In this document: in pieces, positions 49,767 to 57,634 of the stretch
Layout: each line of letters starts with the position of its first letter
How positions within the stretch are numbered: position 1 is the stretch's first letter
NCBI GenBank assembly: GCA_036268405.1
Contig: DATAUF010000130.1
Span: 43,833-107,832 of the forward strand
Direction: 5' to 3'
Origin: DASZTV01 sp036268405
Lineage (GTDB): Bacteria; Actinomycetota; Actinomycetes; JAFAQI01
DNA: 64,000 nt
Program-made: the position numbers and the translations under genes
The notes under the pieces: generated by a model
What the model was told of the DNA's origin: nothing
Seen by the model: only the letters and a program-made list of their open reading frames with translations
The model's database searches: none

Positions 49767-50222
49767 ATGCACAAGATCAGCAACAAGAAGAAGGCGGCCG
49801 CAGCCCTCGGTGCCGGCGCTCTGGCGCTGAGCGGCGGTGGCGTGGCGTTCGCGTACTGGACCTCGACCGGTACCGGCGCCGGCACCGCCGCGACCGCGAC
49901 GACAGCCAATGTGACAGTCGTCCAGACCACCCCGACCTCGAGCCTGTATCCGGGCGGCAACGTTGCCCTGGTCGGAAAGTTCAACAACTCCAACTCGGGC
50001 TCGATCCGGGTCGGCACCGTCACGGCCACCCTCGGCACGCTGCCGAGCGGGTGCGTTGCCGGTGACTTCTCGATCACCGGAACCGCGGTTGTCAACGCGG
50101 AGATCGCCGCCGGCAGCAACGTCGGCGCGTGGTCCGGAATCACGCTCGCGATGAACGACACCGGCGTGAGCCAGGACGCGTGCAAGGGCCAGAGCATCCC
50201 GGTCAGCTACAGCGTCAGCTGA
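49767..50222 (+). CDS. Secreted Cys-containing beta-domain protein 1
   Basis: 151 residues; MHKISNKKKAAAALGAGALA is a basic-then-hydrophobic signal ending AFAYWTSTGTG. AYW-T/S-S at the cleavage point is the style of SipW-dependent (TasA/camelysin-type) signal peptides. The mature part reads SLYPGGNVALVGKFNNSN, then LPSGCVAGDFSITGTAV and QDACKGQSIPVSY. The two Cys and the 'ACK...P' end recur in the next gene and, looser, in the third, so they form one paralogous family. A GGAGG lies about 12 bases upstream. Function unknown. Confidence 0.85.
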   Translation: MHKISNKKKAAAALGAGALALSGGGVAFAYWTSTGTGAGTAATATTANVTVVQTTPTSSLYPGGNVALVGKFNNSNSGSIRVGTVTATLGTLPSGCVAGDFSITGTAVVNAEIAAGSNVGAWSGITLAMNDTGVSQDACKGQSIPVSYSVS

Positions 50223-50250
50223 CCACCCCTTCCAGCGACGGAGGACGGCG

Positions 50251-50853
50251 ATGACTGACCAGACCATTACCACTGACGCCACCGACGACGACGACGAAAA
50301 GCGTCGACGCGGGCTGCTGTGGATGTGGCTGGCCGTCGTCACCGTCCTCCTCGCCGGACTGCTAGCCGCGATCGATCGATACGACGGATGCAGTGGGACC
50401 TGCGGCGGGAAAATCTCCGGTGGCAGCACACTCGCCGGAGGCGGCACCGCCGCACCGGGGAACGAGTCTCAGTCCGCGCAGTCCATCAGCCCGCTGGGAG
50501 CGGGCGCGGCACCGGCCTCGATCCGGGTGTCCGGCAGCGAACGCGGCGGCCTTGCCCCCGGAATGACGAGCCCGGTCGTCATTGCCATCACCAACACCGG
50601 CCATGGCCCTGCACGGATCACCTCAGCCCGCGTCGTCGTGGGCGACGCGTCGCCCACGTGCACTGCGGCCGACAGCATCCGCGTGACCCACTACGACTTC
50701 TCCGACCCGGGCGCACACCACTACGACCTGGCTCCCGGCTCCGCGGTCCGGATCCCGCTGACCTTGTCGATGCTCGACCTGACCACCAACCAGAACGCCT
50801 GCAAGAACGCACGGTTCCCGCTCACCTTCCAGGCAACCGCACAGCAGGGCTGA
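50251..50853 (+). CDS. Membrane-anchored Cys-containing beta-domain protein 2
   Basis: 200 residues. An acidic cytoplasmic tail, MTDQTITTDATDDDDEKRRR, precedes one transmembrane segment (LLWMWLAVVTVLLAGLLAA). The outside starts with a CSGTC pair, then a Gly/Ser linker and the domain GLAPGMTSPVVIAITNTGHG, DASPTCTAADSIRV and NQNACKNARFPLTF. This aligns with protein 1 across the PG motif, the two Cys and the ACK-x3-FP end. It is probably the anchored member. GGAGGACG lies before the ATG; 28 bases separate it from protein 1. Confidence 0.8.
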   Translation: MTDQTITTDATDDDDEKRRRGLLWMWLAVVTVLLAGLLAAIDRYDGCSGTCGGKISGGSTLAGGGTAAPGNESQSAQSISPLGAGAAPASIRVSGSERGGLAPGMTSPVVIAITNTGHGPARITSARVVVGDASPTCTAADSIRVTHYDFSDPGAHHYDLAPGSAVRIPLTLSMLDLTTNQNACKNARFPLTFQATAQQG

Positions 50854-50862
50854 CACCCACCC

Positions 50863-51342
50863 ATGTCACCGGACCGGCTCACCGTAACGATGCAGCGTGG
50901 CGTGATCGTCGCGCTCGGCGCTGCGATCGTCGCGGTTGCGTGCGCCGGAACCGCTGACGCGTACTGGTCGAGCACTGGGCACGGCAGCGCAACCGCGGCA
51001 ACCGGCACGACGACGCTGACGGCCAGCATCACCCCGGTCTCCGGGCTGTATCCCGGCGCAGTCGTCCCGGTCAGCGTGGCGCTCAAGAACACCAGTAGTG
51101 CTGCCGGCCTGACTGTCACGTCACTGACACAGTCGGGCTCGACCACTATCCAGACCGCCGGAAAGGGAAGCTGCAGCCCAACCGTCGTCTCGTTCGTCGC
51201 AGGCATGCTGCCCAGCGGCACCATCTCGGCAAACCAGACCGTGACGGCCAGTGGCTCTGTGACGATGACCACCGCGGCTGCCGATGGCTGCCAGGGCGCG
51301 ACCTTCGCAATCCCACTGATCGCCAACGGGCACACGCCATGA
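50863..51342 (+). CDS. Secreted Cys-containing beta-domain protein 3
   Basis: 159 residues. The signal peptide has VIVALGAAIVAVACAGTADA then YWSSTGHGSATAA, the same AYW-S-S-TG pattern as protein 1. The mature part has SGLYPGAVVPVSVALKNTSS, KGSCSPTVVSFVAG and ADGCQGATFAIPLIANG, a third copy of the family with its two Cys and a looser end motif. No clear ribosome site at the first ATG; a second ATG ten codons in (50890) is possible. It overlaps the next gene by four bases. Confidence 0.8.
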   Translation: MSPDRLTVTMQRGVIVALGAAIVAVACAGTADAYWSSTGHGSATAATGTTTLTASITPVSGLYPGAVVPVSVALKNTSSAAGLTVTSLTQSGSTTIQTAGKGSCSPTVVSFVAGMLPSGTISANQTVTASGSVTMTTAAADGCQGATFAIPLIANGHTP

Positions 51343-52967
51343 GCCGCAAGCTGATCGGCGTCGCGGCCCTCACCATTGCGCTCGTGGTCGGTCTGAGCTC
51401 CGCGGCGTTCGCCTTCTTCACCGCAAGCGCGACAGCGATCCAGCTCGCGACGTCCGCCACGCTCGGCGCACCCGGCACCGTCACTGCGGGCGCGACCGGC
51501 GCGACTGGCCTCAGCGTCACCGTCACGGCGGGCTCGTCCACCCCGGCGCCCACCGGGTACGTCGTCTACCCCCACGGCTCGACGTCATCGCCTGCCTGCA
51601 CGATCAGCTCGGCAAGCGGCAACTGCACGGTCGGCGGCCTGCCCGCCGGAACGACCACGTCGTACGACGTCTACAGCACTTTGGGCAACTGGATCTCTAG
51701 CTCGTCGGGCCCGATCAGCGGCACGACGACGCCGGCCAAACCGACGGGTGTATCGATCGCCGGCACCGGCGTCGTGGGCGCCTCCAACAAATCAGCCACC
51801 GAGGTGGACGTCACGCTCCCCGCGACGTCAAAGATCTCGGACACGGTGCACGTCACGATCACCGATGGCACCACGACGATCACAGTTCCGGTCAAGGCCG
51901 GCACGAACGGCGCGGGCACTCTCACCTTCACCGGCATTGACCTCTCGGCACTGCTCGACGGGCCGCTCATGATCTCCGCGTGGTCCACGAACGCCGGCGG
52001 ACCGTCCGTCATCCTCACCACGTCCGCCGTGAAAGACACCAGCGGACCGACACCGACAATCACGACACCGGCGACGGGTGCATACGTCGCGACGACGACA
52101 CCGACGGTCTCCGGTACTGCCGGCACGCAAGCCGCCGACTCGAGCCACAGCGCGGACGGCGCGACCGTGACCGTCAAGATCTACGCCGGCGCCACCGCGA
52201 CCGGCACACCGGTGCAGACGTTGACCGGCACTGTCTCGGGCGGTACCTGGTCGGTGACGCCGACAACTCTCACTGGCAACGCGCAGTACACCGCGCAGGT
52301 CACGCAGTCAGACGGCGCCGGCAACAGCGGGACGGGCGCCACAACCTTCGTCATCGACACCCACGCGCCCGCCGTCACGCTCACCGCGCCCGTATCCGGC
52401 TCGACGACCACCACGCTCACGCCGACGTTCTCCGGGACAGCCGGAAGCCAGACGGCCGACAGCACCCACAGCGCAGACGGCTCGACCGTCACCGTGAAGA
52501 TCTACGCCGGAACCACTGCGGCCGGCACGCCGGTGCAGACCATCACCACCGCGGTCGGCGCCGGCGGCGCCTGGTCGGTGCCGGCAAGCAGTGCGCTCAG
52601 CGCCGGACAGCAGTACACGGCGATCGCAAGCCAGAGCGACGGCGGCGGATCGAACGGCGCAAGCAGCGCGGTGACCTTCACCGCCGGTCCGCTTGGTCCC
52701 GTGGCGCTGAAGTTCGTCAACCTCTTCGGCCTCTGGCCGCTCGCGATCAACGGCTATGTCGAGCTGGTCGACGTGAACGGCGACCCGGTCGCCAACGCGC
52801 TGTCCGGCACGATCGTCGTCACCGTCGTCGACAGCAGCGGCGACCACGACGTCGTGCACATCCACTCCGGTGATGCGGTGTCGGTGGACCAGTTCTCGGA
52901 GTTCCTGCCGCTGTTCGGATGGATCTACGCGAGCGCGACGTACGACGGCCAGACGATCCACACCTGA
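51339..52967 (+). CDS. Secreted Ig-like repeat protein 4
   Basis: 542 residues. Signal peptide MSRKLIGVAALTIALVVGLS then AAFAFFTASATA. Two Ig-like repeats of about 105-110 residues, beginning SGPTPTITTPATGAYVATTT and APAVTLTAPVSGSTTTTLTP, each with ADS..HSADG.TVTVKIYAG and GTPVQT. The N-terminal part (35-230) is Thr/Gly/Ser-rich; the C-terminal part (VALKFVNLFGLWPLAINGYV) is a distinct domain. No LPxTG anchor seen. The ATGA overlap couples it to protein 3. The four genes read like a cell-surface or matrix assembly set (inference). Confidence 0.82.
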   Translation: MSRKLIGVAALTIALVVGLSSAAFAFFTASATAIQLATSATLGAPGTVTAGATGATGLSVTVTAGSSTPAPTGYVVYPHGSTSSPACTISSASGNCTVGGLPAGTTTSYDVYSTLGNWISSSSGPISGTTTPAKPTGVSIAGTGVVGASNKSATEVDVTLPATSKISDTVHVTITDGTTTITVPVKAGTNGAGTLTFTGIDLSALLDGPLMISAWSTNAGGPSVILTTSAVKDTSGPTPTITTPATGAYVATTTPTVSGTAGTQAADSSHSADGATVTVKIYAGATATGTPVQTLTGTVSGGTWSVTPTTLTGNAQYTAQVTQSDGAGNSGTGATTFVIDTHAPAVTLTAPVSGSTTTTLTPTFSGTAGSQTADSTHSADGSTVTVKIYAGTTAAGTPVQTITTAVGAGGAWSVPASSALSAGQQYTAIASQSDGGGSNGASSAVTFTAGPLGPVALKFVNLFGLWPLAINGYVELVDVNGDPVANALSGTIVVTVVDSSGDHDVVHIHSGDAVSVDQFSEFLPLFGWIYASATYDGQTIHT

Positions 52968-53000
52968 CGGGGCTCGGAGCGCCTGTCCGTCGCAGAGCCG

Positions 53001-54680
53001 CTACGCGCGGTTGACCGCACTCACGAGCGCGTAGAGCGACGCCGTGGTGATGCTCGGCGAGACGCCGCACCCCCACAGCACCTGACCGCCCACGGCGACC
53101 TCGAGGTACGCCGCGGCCTGCGCCTCTTCACCGGCGCCGGTCGCGTGCTCGTGGTAGTCGAGCACCCGGGCATCGACGTCGACTGTCGCGAGGGCATGCA
53201 CCAGCGCCGCGATGGGTCCGTTGCCCTCGCCGTGGATCTCGCGCTCGACTCCGTCGACGACGACGTGCGCCGTGAGCTGGTCGATCTCGCCCGACTCGAT
53301 CGAGTAGCGCACCAGCTGAAGCGGTGCGGTGCGGTCGAGATAGGACTCGCGGTACATCTGCCAGATCTTGTCCGGCGCGACCTCGCCGCCCTCGTTGTCG
53401 CAGACCGTCTGCACGATTCGGGAGAACTCGATCTGCATCCGGCGCGGGACGTCGAAGTGGTAGTCGTGCTTCATGACGTACGCCACACCACCCTTGCCGG
53501 ACTGCGAGTTCACCCGGATGACCGCCTCGTAGCTGCGCCCGACGTCCATCGGGTCGATCGGCAGGTACGGCACGCCCCAGGTGAAGTCCTCGAGAGGGAC
53601 CCCGGCCTCGGTGGCATCACGTTCGAGCGTCTCGAAGCCCTTCTTGATGGCGTCCTGATGAGAGCCGGAGAACGCCGTGTAGACCAGGTCGCCGCCGTAG
53701 GGGTGACGCGGGTGAACCGGCAGCTGGTTGCAGTACTCCACGGTCCGGCGGATCTCGTCGATGTCGGTGAAGTCGATGCCCGGGTCCATGCCCTGACTGA
53801 AGACGTTGAGCCCGAGGGTGACCAGGCAGACGTTGCCGGTGCGTTCACCGTTGCCGAACAGGCAGCCCTCGACGCGGTCGGCGCCTGCCTGCACGCCGAG
53901 CTCCGCAGCCGCGACCGCCGTACCGCGGTCGTTGTGCGGGTGAAGGCTCAGCACGATCGCGTCGCGGCGGGCGACGTTGCGGCCGAACCACTCGATCGAG
54001 TCGGCGTAGACGTTGGGGGTGGCCATCTCGACGGTTGCCGGGAGGTTCAGCACGACCTTGCGGTCTGCGCTGGGCTCCCATACATCCATCACGGCTTCGC
54101 AGACCTCGACGGCATAGTCGAGCTCGGTGCCGGTGAACGACTCAGGCGAGTACTGCCAGCGGACGTCGGTGCCGGACAGCAGCGACTCGGCGTACTTCTG
54201 GCACCACTGCGCGCCGCGGACGGCGATGTCCTTGATGCCGTCCTTGTCGAGCCCGAAGACGACCCGTCGCTGCAGCGTCGAGGTCGAGTTGTAGAGGTGG
54301 ATCAGCGCGGTGCCCTTGAACCCGACGAGGGACTCACACGTCCGCTCGATCAGCTCCTCGCGCGCCTGCGTCAGGACCTGGATGACAACACCCTCGGGCA
54401 CCGCGTCGTCCTCGACCAGGGTGCGGATGAAGTCGAAGTCGGTCTGGCTCGCGGCCGGAAACCCGACCTCGATCTCGGTGTAGCCGATGCCGACCAGGAG
54501 GTCGAACATCCGTCGCTTGCGCTCGGCGTCCATCGGGTCGATGAGCGCCTGGTTGCCGTCACGCAGGTCGACGCTGCACCACTGCGGCGGACCGCTGATG
54601 ACCTTGTTCGGCCAGGTGCGGTCGGGCAGGTCGATCGGGGCGAACGGGGTGTAGCGGAAGTGTTTGGCCATTCCAGTCAT
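53001..54680 (-). CDS. leuA: 2-isopropylmalate synthase
   Basis: First committed step to leucine. 559 residues in the long actinobacterial form. Start MTGMAKHFRYTPFAPIDLPD; QWCSVDLRDGNQALIDPMDA; GYTEIEVGFPAASQTDFDFI; SLHPHNDRGTAVAAAELG; FGNGERTGNVCLVTLGLN; and a C-terminal regulatory domain with GPIAALVHALATVDVDARVL. AGGAG is 10 bases before the ATG at 54680; eleven upstream codons are open but not family-like. Controlled by the leader peptide and hairpin just upstream. Confidence 0.96.
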   Translation of the reverse strand: MTGMAKHFRYTPFAPIDLPDRTWPNKVISGPPQWCSVDLRDGNQALIDPMDAERKRRMFDLLVGIGYTEIEVGFPAASQTDFDFIRTLVEDDAVPEGVVIQVLTQAREELIERTCESLVGFKGTALIHLYNSTSTLQRRVVFGLDKDGIKDIAVRGAQWCQKYAESLLSGTDVRWQYSPESFTGTELDYAVEVCEAVMDVWEPSADRKVVLNLPATVEMATPNVYADSIEWFGRNVARRDAIVLSLHPHNDRGTAVAAAELGVQAGADRVEGCLFGNGERTGNVCLVTLGLNVFSQGMDPGIDFTDIDEIRRTVEYCNQLPVHPRHPYGGDLVYTAFSGSHQDAIKKGFETLERDATEAGVPLEDFTWGVPYLPIDPMDVGRSYEAVIRVNSQSGKGGVAYVMKHDYHFDVPRRMQIEFSRIVQTVCDNEGGEVAPDKIWQMYRESYLDRTAPLQLVRYSIESGEIDQLTAHVVVDGVEREIHGEGNGPIAALVHALATVDVDARVLDYHEHATGAGEEAQAAAYLEVAVGGQVLWGCGVSPSITTASLYALVSAVNRA

Positions 54681-54743
54681 TGTGGGTTTGCTCCTGTCCA
54701 AGAAGGGTGGCAAACCGGCGCTCTGCTTGAGACACAGCCGACT

Positions 54744-54781
54744 CCCGTAGCGGGGGGCCGGTCGGTCGGCCCCGCTACGGG
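54744..54781 (-). promoter_or_regulatory. LEU-type regulatory hairpin ahead of leuA
   Basis: A perfect 12-base stem, CCCGTAGCGGGG (54781-54770) with CCCCGCTACGGG (54755-54744), with the GC-rich interior GGCCGACCGACCGG. The first arm spans the last leader codon and the TAG stop. No U-run follows. It corresponds to the LEU element, a conserved pseudoknot known upstream of leuA in most Actinobacteria. The pseudoknot partner cannot be settled by eye. Confidence 0.75.
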
Positions 54782-54819
54782 CGGGTAAGGAGCAGGAGCG
54801 CGTTCATCTCGACAGTCAC
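54775..54819 (-). CDS. leuL: leuA leader peptide (...NALLLLTRP)
   Basis: GTG ACT GTC GAG ATG AAC GCG then CTC CTG CTC CTT ACC CGC CCG TAG: (V)TVEMNALLLLTRP, 14 residues with four consecutive Leu codons, two of them rare-type (CTT, CTC). An in-frame ATG at 54807 would give MNALLLLTRP. Stalling at Leu codons when charged tRNA-Leu is short would change the following hairpin and raise leuA. Its 5' end overlaps the PAP2 gene end by four bases. Confidence 0.85.
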   Translation of the reverse strand: MTVEMNALLLLTRP

Positions 54820-55649
54820 GGTACCAAACTCGGCCGGATCCGGCGCAATCCTGAATACACCGCCACCAGGAGCAGCAGCGCCGCGACGCCGTCCAGCCAG
54901 TAGTGGTTGGCGGTGACCGCGATGACGTACGTCGTGATGATCGGGTGGAGCAGCACCAACCAGCGCCAGCGGCTGTGCGCGACCGTGATCACTGCGGCGG
55001 CAACGAGCACCGCCCAGCCGACGTGCACCGACGGCATCGCGGACAGCTGGTCGGTGATCCCTTTGCCGAGCCCGTCGTAGACCGACTGGTGGTAGCGGGC
55101 CGCGAGGTCGACCATGCCGATGCCGGGAATGAGTCGAGGAGGTGCGACAGGCAGGAAGCCGATCAGCAGAGCGACGCCGGTGAAGCCGACCACCAAGTTG
55201 CGCCACTGTGGGTAGACGTCGCGGTGACGCAACAGCAGCCAGAGCAGGACCACGGCGAGTAGCGCGGCATGTGCCCACTCGTAGTAGCCGTTCGCGATCC
55301 GCGAGAGCGTCGCGTGACCAAGGATCTGACGCTGCATCGCGGCCTCGCTCGGCAGGTGAAGCACCCGCTCCGCGTGCCAGAGCCACCTGCCGCGGCCGAA
55401 TGCGCCAGCGGTGTGGAACAGCGACACCCGCCCGACGATCCGCCACAGGACGAACAGCACGTTGAGGACCACGAACTCGCGGAGCACCCATCCCCAGCGG
55501 GCGTAGTCGCGGATCCGCTCCGGCGCATCCGGCTGCACAAGCCCTTCGCCGAACGGCCGGCCACACGATGTGCAGGCGTTCTCCGCCATCGGGACACGGG
55601 CGCGGCAACCGACGCAGACCCATGACGGGCCCGCGACGGTTTCCGGCAT
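54816..55649 (-). CDS. PAP2-superfamily phosphatase-like membrane protein with zinc ribbon
   Basis: 277 residues. Residues 12-29 form a zinc ribbon (Cys12, Cys15, Cys26, Cys29; VCVGC...ACTSC). Then about six transmembrane helices with the motifs LSAMPSVHVGWAVLVAAA and VTANHYWLDGVAAL, the Ser/His and His/Asp sites of PAP2/inositolphosphotransferase-like (Aur1) enzymes; such enzymes transfer or remove phosphate groups on lipids. The zinc ribbon before a PAP2 core is unusual. Start ATG at 55649. It lies between the ArsR gene and leuA, and its end overlaps the leuA leader. Confidence 0.8.
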   Translation of the reverse strand: MPETVAGPSWVCVGCRARVPMAENACTSCGRPFGEGLVQPDAPERIRDYARWGWVLREFVVLNVLFVLWRIVGRVSLFHTAGAFGRGRWLWHAERVLHLPSEAAMQRQILGHATLSRIANGYYEWAHAALLAVVLLWLLLRHRDVYPQWRNLVVGFTGVALLIGFLPVAPPRLIPGIGMVDLAARYHQSVYDGLGKGITDQLSAMPSVHVGWAVLVAAAVITVAHSRWRWLVLLHPIITTYVIAVTANHYWLDGVAALLLLVAVYSGLRRIRPSLVP

Positions 55650-55652
55650 TCG

Positions 55653-56417
55653 TCAGGTGTACATCAAGGAGCCCGGAGTCGTGAGCAGCTCGCCGGTCTC
55701 GAGCCAGGTCTTCAGGCCGGACAGGATCATCGGCCAGCCGCCGTACAGCTGGTCGTTGGCACCTTCGCGCATCTGGTCGTGGGTGATCCGGACCTGGCAC
55801 GAGTCGCCGACAGGCGTGATCTCCCACATGACCCGCGATGTGCCTTCGGCCCGCGCCTCGTCGCTGAAGAACGCGTCGAGCGTGTGCACCAGCTTGCGCG
55901 GCGGGTCGATCTCGAGGATCTCGCACGCGCCGAGCACGAACTCCGCGTTGACAGCCTTCATCTGCTGGCGCGCCCCCACGACCCAATCACCGATTTGTGA
56001 GGCGCCGAAGTTGTACTTCGCGCGAGTCTCGGGATCGGTGATCGCCTCCCACACCCGCTCCGGCGTGGCCTTCACGTAGATCTCGAACACCTTCTCCATC
56101 GTCTTCGCCTGCTCTCTTTCTAGGTCTCGTTTGAGCTCCGACAAGCCGGCAGCCCAGGGTTCGGCGTACTTGCTCACCCAGCGGTCGTGGATGAGGCGGA
56201 TCGGGACCGGGTTGAGGAAGTGCAGCTTTTCCCTGCCGCGGCGTTGCGTCACGACCAGGCCGGCTTCCTCGAGCTGCTTGAGGTGCTTCATCACCCCGAA
56301 CCGCGTCATCGGAAGCCGGGCCTCGAGTACGGACAGCGTCTGGCCGTCCTCGCGGAACAGCTCGTCGAGCAAGCCGCGGCGGGTCGGATCGGCGAGCGCT
56401 TTGAACACGCCATCCAT
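55653..56417 (-). CDS. ArsR winged helix fused to SRPBCC (AHSA1) domain
   Basis: About 254 residues. The N-terminal half is an ArsR-type winged helix (MDGVFKALADPTRRGLLDEL; TRFGVMKHLKQLEEAGLVVT; REKLHFLNPVPIRLIHDRWV). The second half (TMEKVFEIYVKATPERVWEA; YNFGASQIGDWVVGARQQM; SRVMWEITPVGDSCQVRITH) is an SRPBCC/AHSA1 lipid-type binding fold. Such fusions pair a regulator with a ligand pocket. I start at the ATG at 56417 because the earlier frame would begin inside the operator palindrome; GTG at 56432 is also possible. Its own operator is at 56461. Confidence 0.85.
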   Translation of the reverse strand: MDGVFKALADPTRRGLLDELFREDGQTLSVLEARLPMTRFGVMKHLKQLEEAGLVVTQRRGREKLHFLNPVPIRLIHDRWVSKYAEPWAAGLSELKRDLEREQAKTMEKVFEIYVKATPERVWEAITDPETRAKYNFGASQIGDWVVGARQQMKAVNAEFVLGACEILEIDPPRKLVHTLDAFFSDEARAEGTSRVMWEITPVGDSCQVRITHDQMREGANDQLYGGWPMILSGLKTWLETGELLTTPGSLMYT

Positions 56418-56460
56418 CGACGTTGAGTCCACCCATCCGACGGCCACACCGGAGACATTA

Positions 56461-56478
56461 GGTGACCATTTGGTCACC
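56461..56478. promoter_or_regulatory. Palindromic operator upstream of the ArsR-SRPBCC gene
   Basis: GGTGACCA-TT-TGGTCACC has perfect 8-base arms around two bases. It lies 44 bases ahead of the chosen start, the placement of an ArsR autoregulatory site. No other sequence of this kind was noticed in the window. Confidence 0.7.
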
Positions 56479-56486
56479 TGTCAATC

Positions 56487-56577
56487 CGAAGTAGCACACA
56501 ACTCTCGGTCAGCTGGGGCGGGATTCCCGCGATGTCCGGTTTCGCGGACGTCCGGAGGGACGTTGTGTGCTACTTCG
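56487..56577. repeat. 91-base element with perfect 16-base terminal inverted repeats
   Basis: CGAAGTAGCACACAAC (56487-56502) and its exact reverse complement (56562-56577) end a 91-base stretch in the gap between the divergent ArsR and luciferase-like genes. The inside has another inverted pair (GTCCGGTTTCGCGGAC). Perfect terminal inverted repeats around a short non-coding core are the shape of a small non-autonomous repeat (MITE-like) or a large hairpin. No flanking duplication or transposase was seen. Confidence 0.7.
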
Positions 56578-56605
56578 AACGGGAGGAGGCCCGTAGGGTG
56601 CGCGG

Positions 56606-57634
56606 GTGATTCCGGTTGATACTCATCTGGTCGCTCCTCTCGGCGAGGAGGACGCCGCGATCCGGCGGATCGCGGAGCTCGGCTTCGATGGCGCCTTCAC
56701 GTTCGAAGGCGCGCATGACGCGTTCTACCCGCTGGTGACGGCGGCCCGAGCCGACACCGGGCTGGACCTGATGACCAACGTCGCGATCGCGCTGGTGCGA
56801 TCGCCGCTGACCCTCGCGTACTCCGCCTGGGATCTCCAGACGCTTTCACGAGGGCACTTCCGGCTGGGACTCGGCAGCCAGATCAAGACCCACGTCGAGC
56901 GCAGGTACGGCGCCCGTTGGGAGTCACCCGTCGCGCAGATGCGCGAGTGGGTCGAGGCGATCCACGCGATCTTCGCGTGCTGGCAGTCCGGTGAGAAGCT
57001 CGACTACCGCGGCACCTACACCAACCACACATTGATGACGCCGATGTTCGATCCCGGCCCGAATGAGTTCGGACCGCCGCCGATCCTGCTCGGCGCGCTC
57101 GGACCGAAGATGACGCACATGGTGGCCGAGGTGGCCGACGGGTTGCTGACGCATCCGTTCAACAGCCGCCGCCATCTGTTCGAACGCACGCTGCCCGCGG
57201 TCGACGCCGGCCTTGCGGCTGCCGGCCGGCCGGCCCGGAGCGCCGACGACGACAGCTTCCAGGTCATCATCGAGGCGATGGTCTGCTGCGGCCGCGACGA
57301 GCAGGAGATGGCTGCCGCCGAGTCCGCGAGCCGGATGCGACTTGCATTCTACGGCTCGACGCCGTCCTACCGGCCGGTCCTCGAAGCCGAAGGCTGGGAG
57401 GACCTGCAGCCCGAGCTGAACCGGCTGTCAAAGCTCGGCCAATGGAAGGAGATGGGTGACCTCATCGACGACACCATGCTGCGCACTCTCACGATCCACG
57501 GCAACCCGGCCGAGTGCGCTGCCGGCATTCACGATCGCTTCGGGGAGGTCGCGAGCCGGATCGCGTTGACGATGTCGCATGCCGCCGACGACTCGCTGGC
57601 CGCCGACCTGCTCAGCTGCCTTCGAGGAAGCTGA
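56606..57634 (+). CDS. Luciferase-like (F420-type) oxidoreductase
   Basis: 342 residues, TIM barrel of the LLM class: LGFDGAFTFEGAHDAFYPLV, NVAIALVRSPLTLAYSAWDL, LSRGHFRLGLGSQIKTHVER and YGARWESPVAQMREWV, PPPILLGALGPKMTHMVAEV and DGLLTHPFNS. The pattern fits the actinobacterial LLM enzymes that use F420. The substrate is unknown. The GTG start gives VIPVDTHLVAPLGEED. Its 3' end overlaps the convergent hydrolase by 23 bases. CofC at 35624 supports F420 use. Confidence 0.88.
   Translation: MIPVDTHLVAPLGEEDAAIRRIAELGFDGAFTFEGAHDAFYPLVTAARADTGLDLMTNVAIALVRSPLTLAYSAWDLQTLSRGHFRLGLGSQIKTHVERRYGARWESPVAQMREWVEAIHAIFACWQSGEKLDYRGTYTNHTLMTPMFDPGPNEFGPPPILLGALGPKMTHMVAEVADGLLTHPFNSRRHLFERTLPAVDAGLAAAGRPARSADDDSFQVIIEAMVCCGRDEQEMAAAESASRMRLAFYGSTPSYRPVLEAEGWEDLQPELNRLSKLGQWKEMGDLIDDTMLRTLTIHGNPAECAAGIHDRFGEVASRIALTMSHAADDSLAADLLSCLRGS

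Noticed and set aside
53145..54788. A 547-codon open frame opposite leuA
   Set aside because: Shadow of leuA; residue make-up is that of antisense high-GC DNA.
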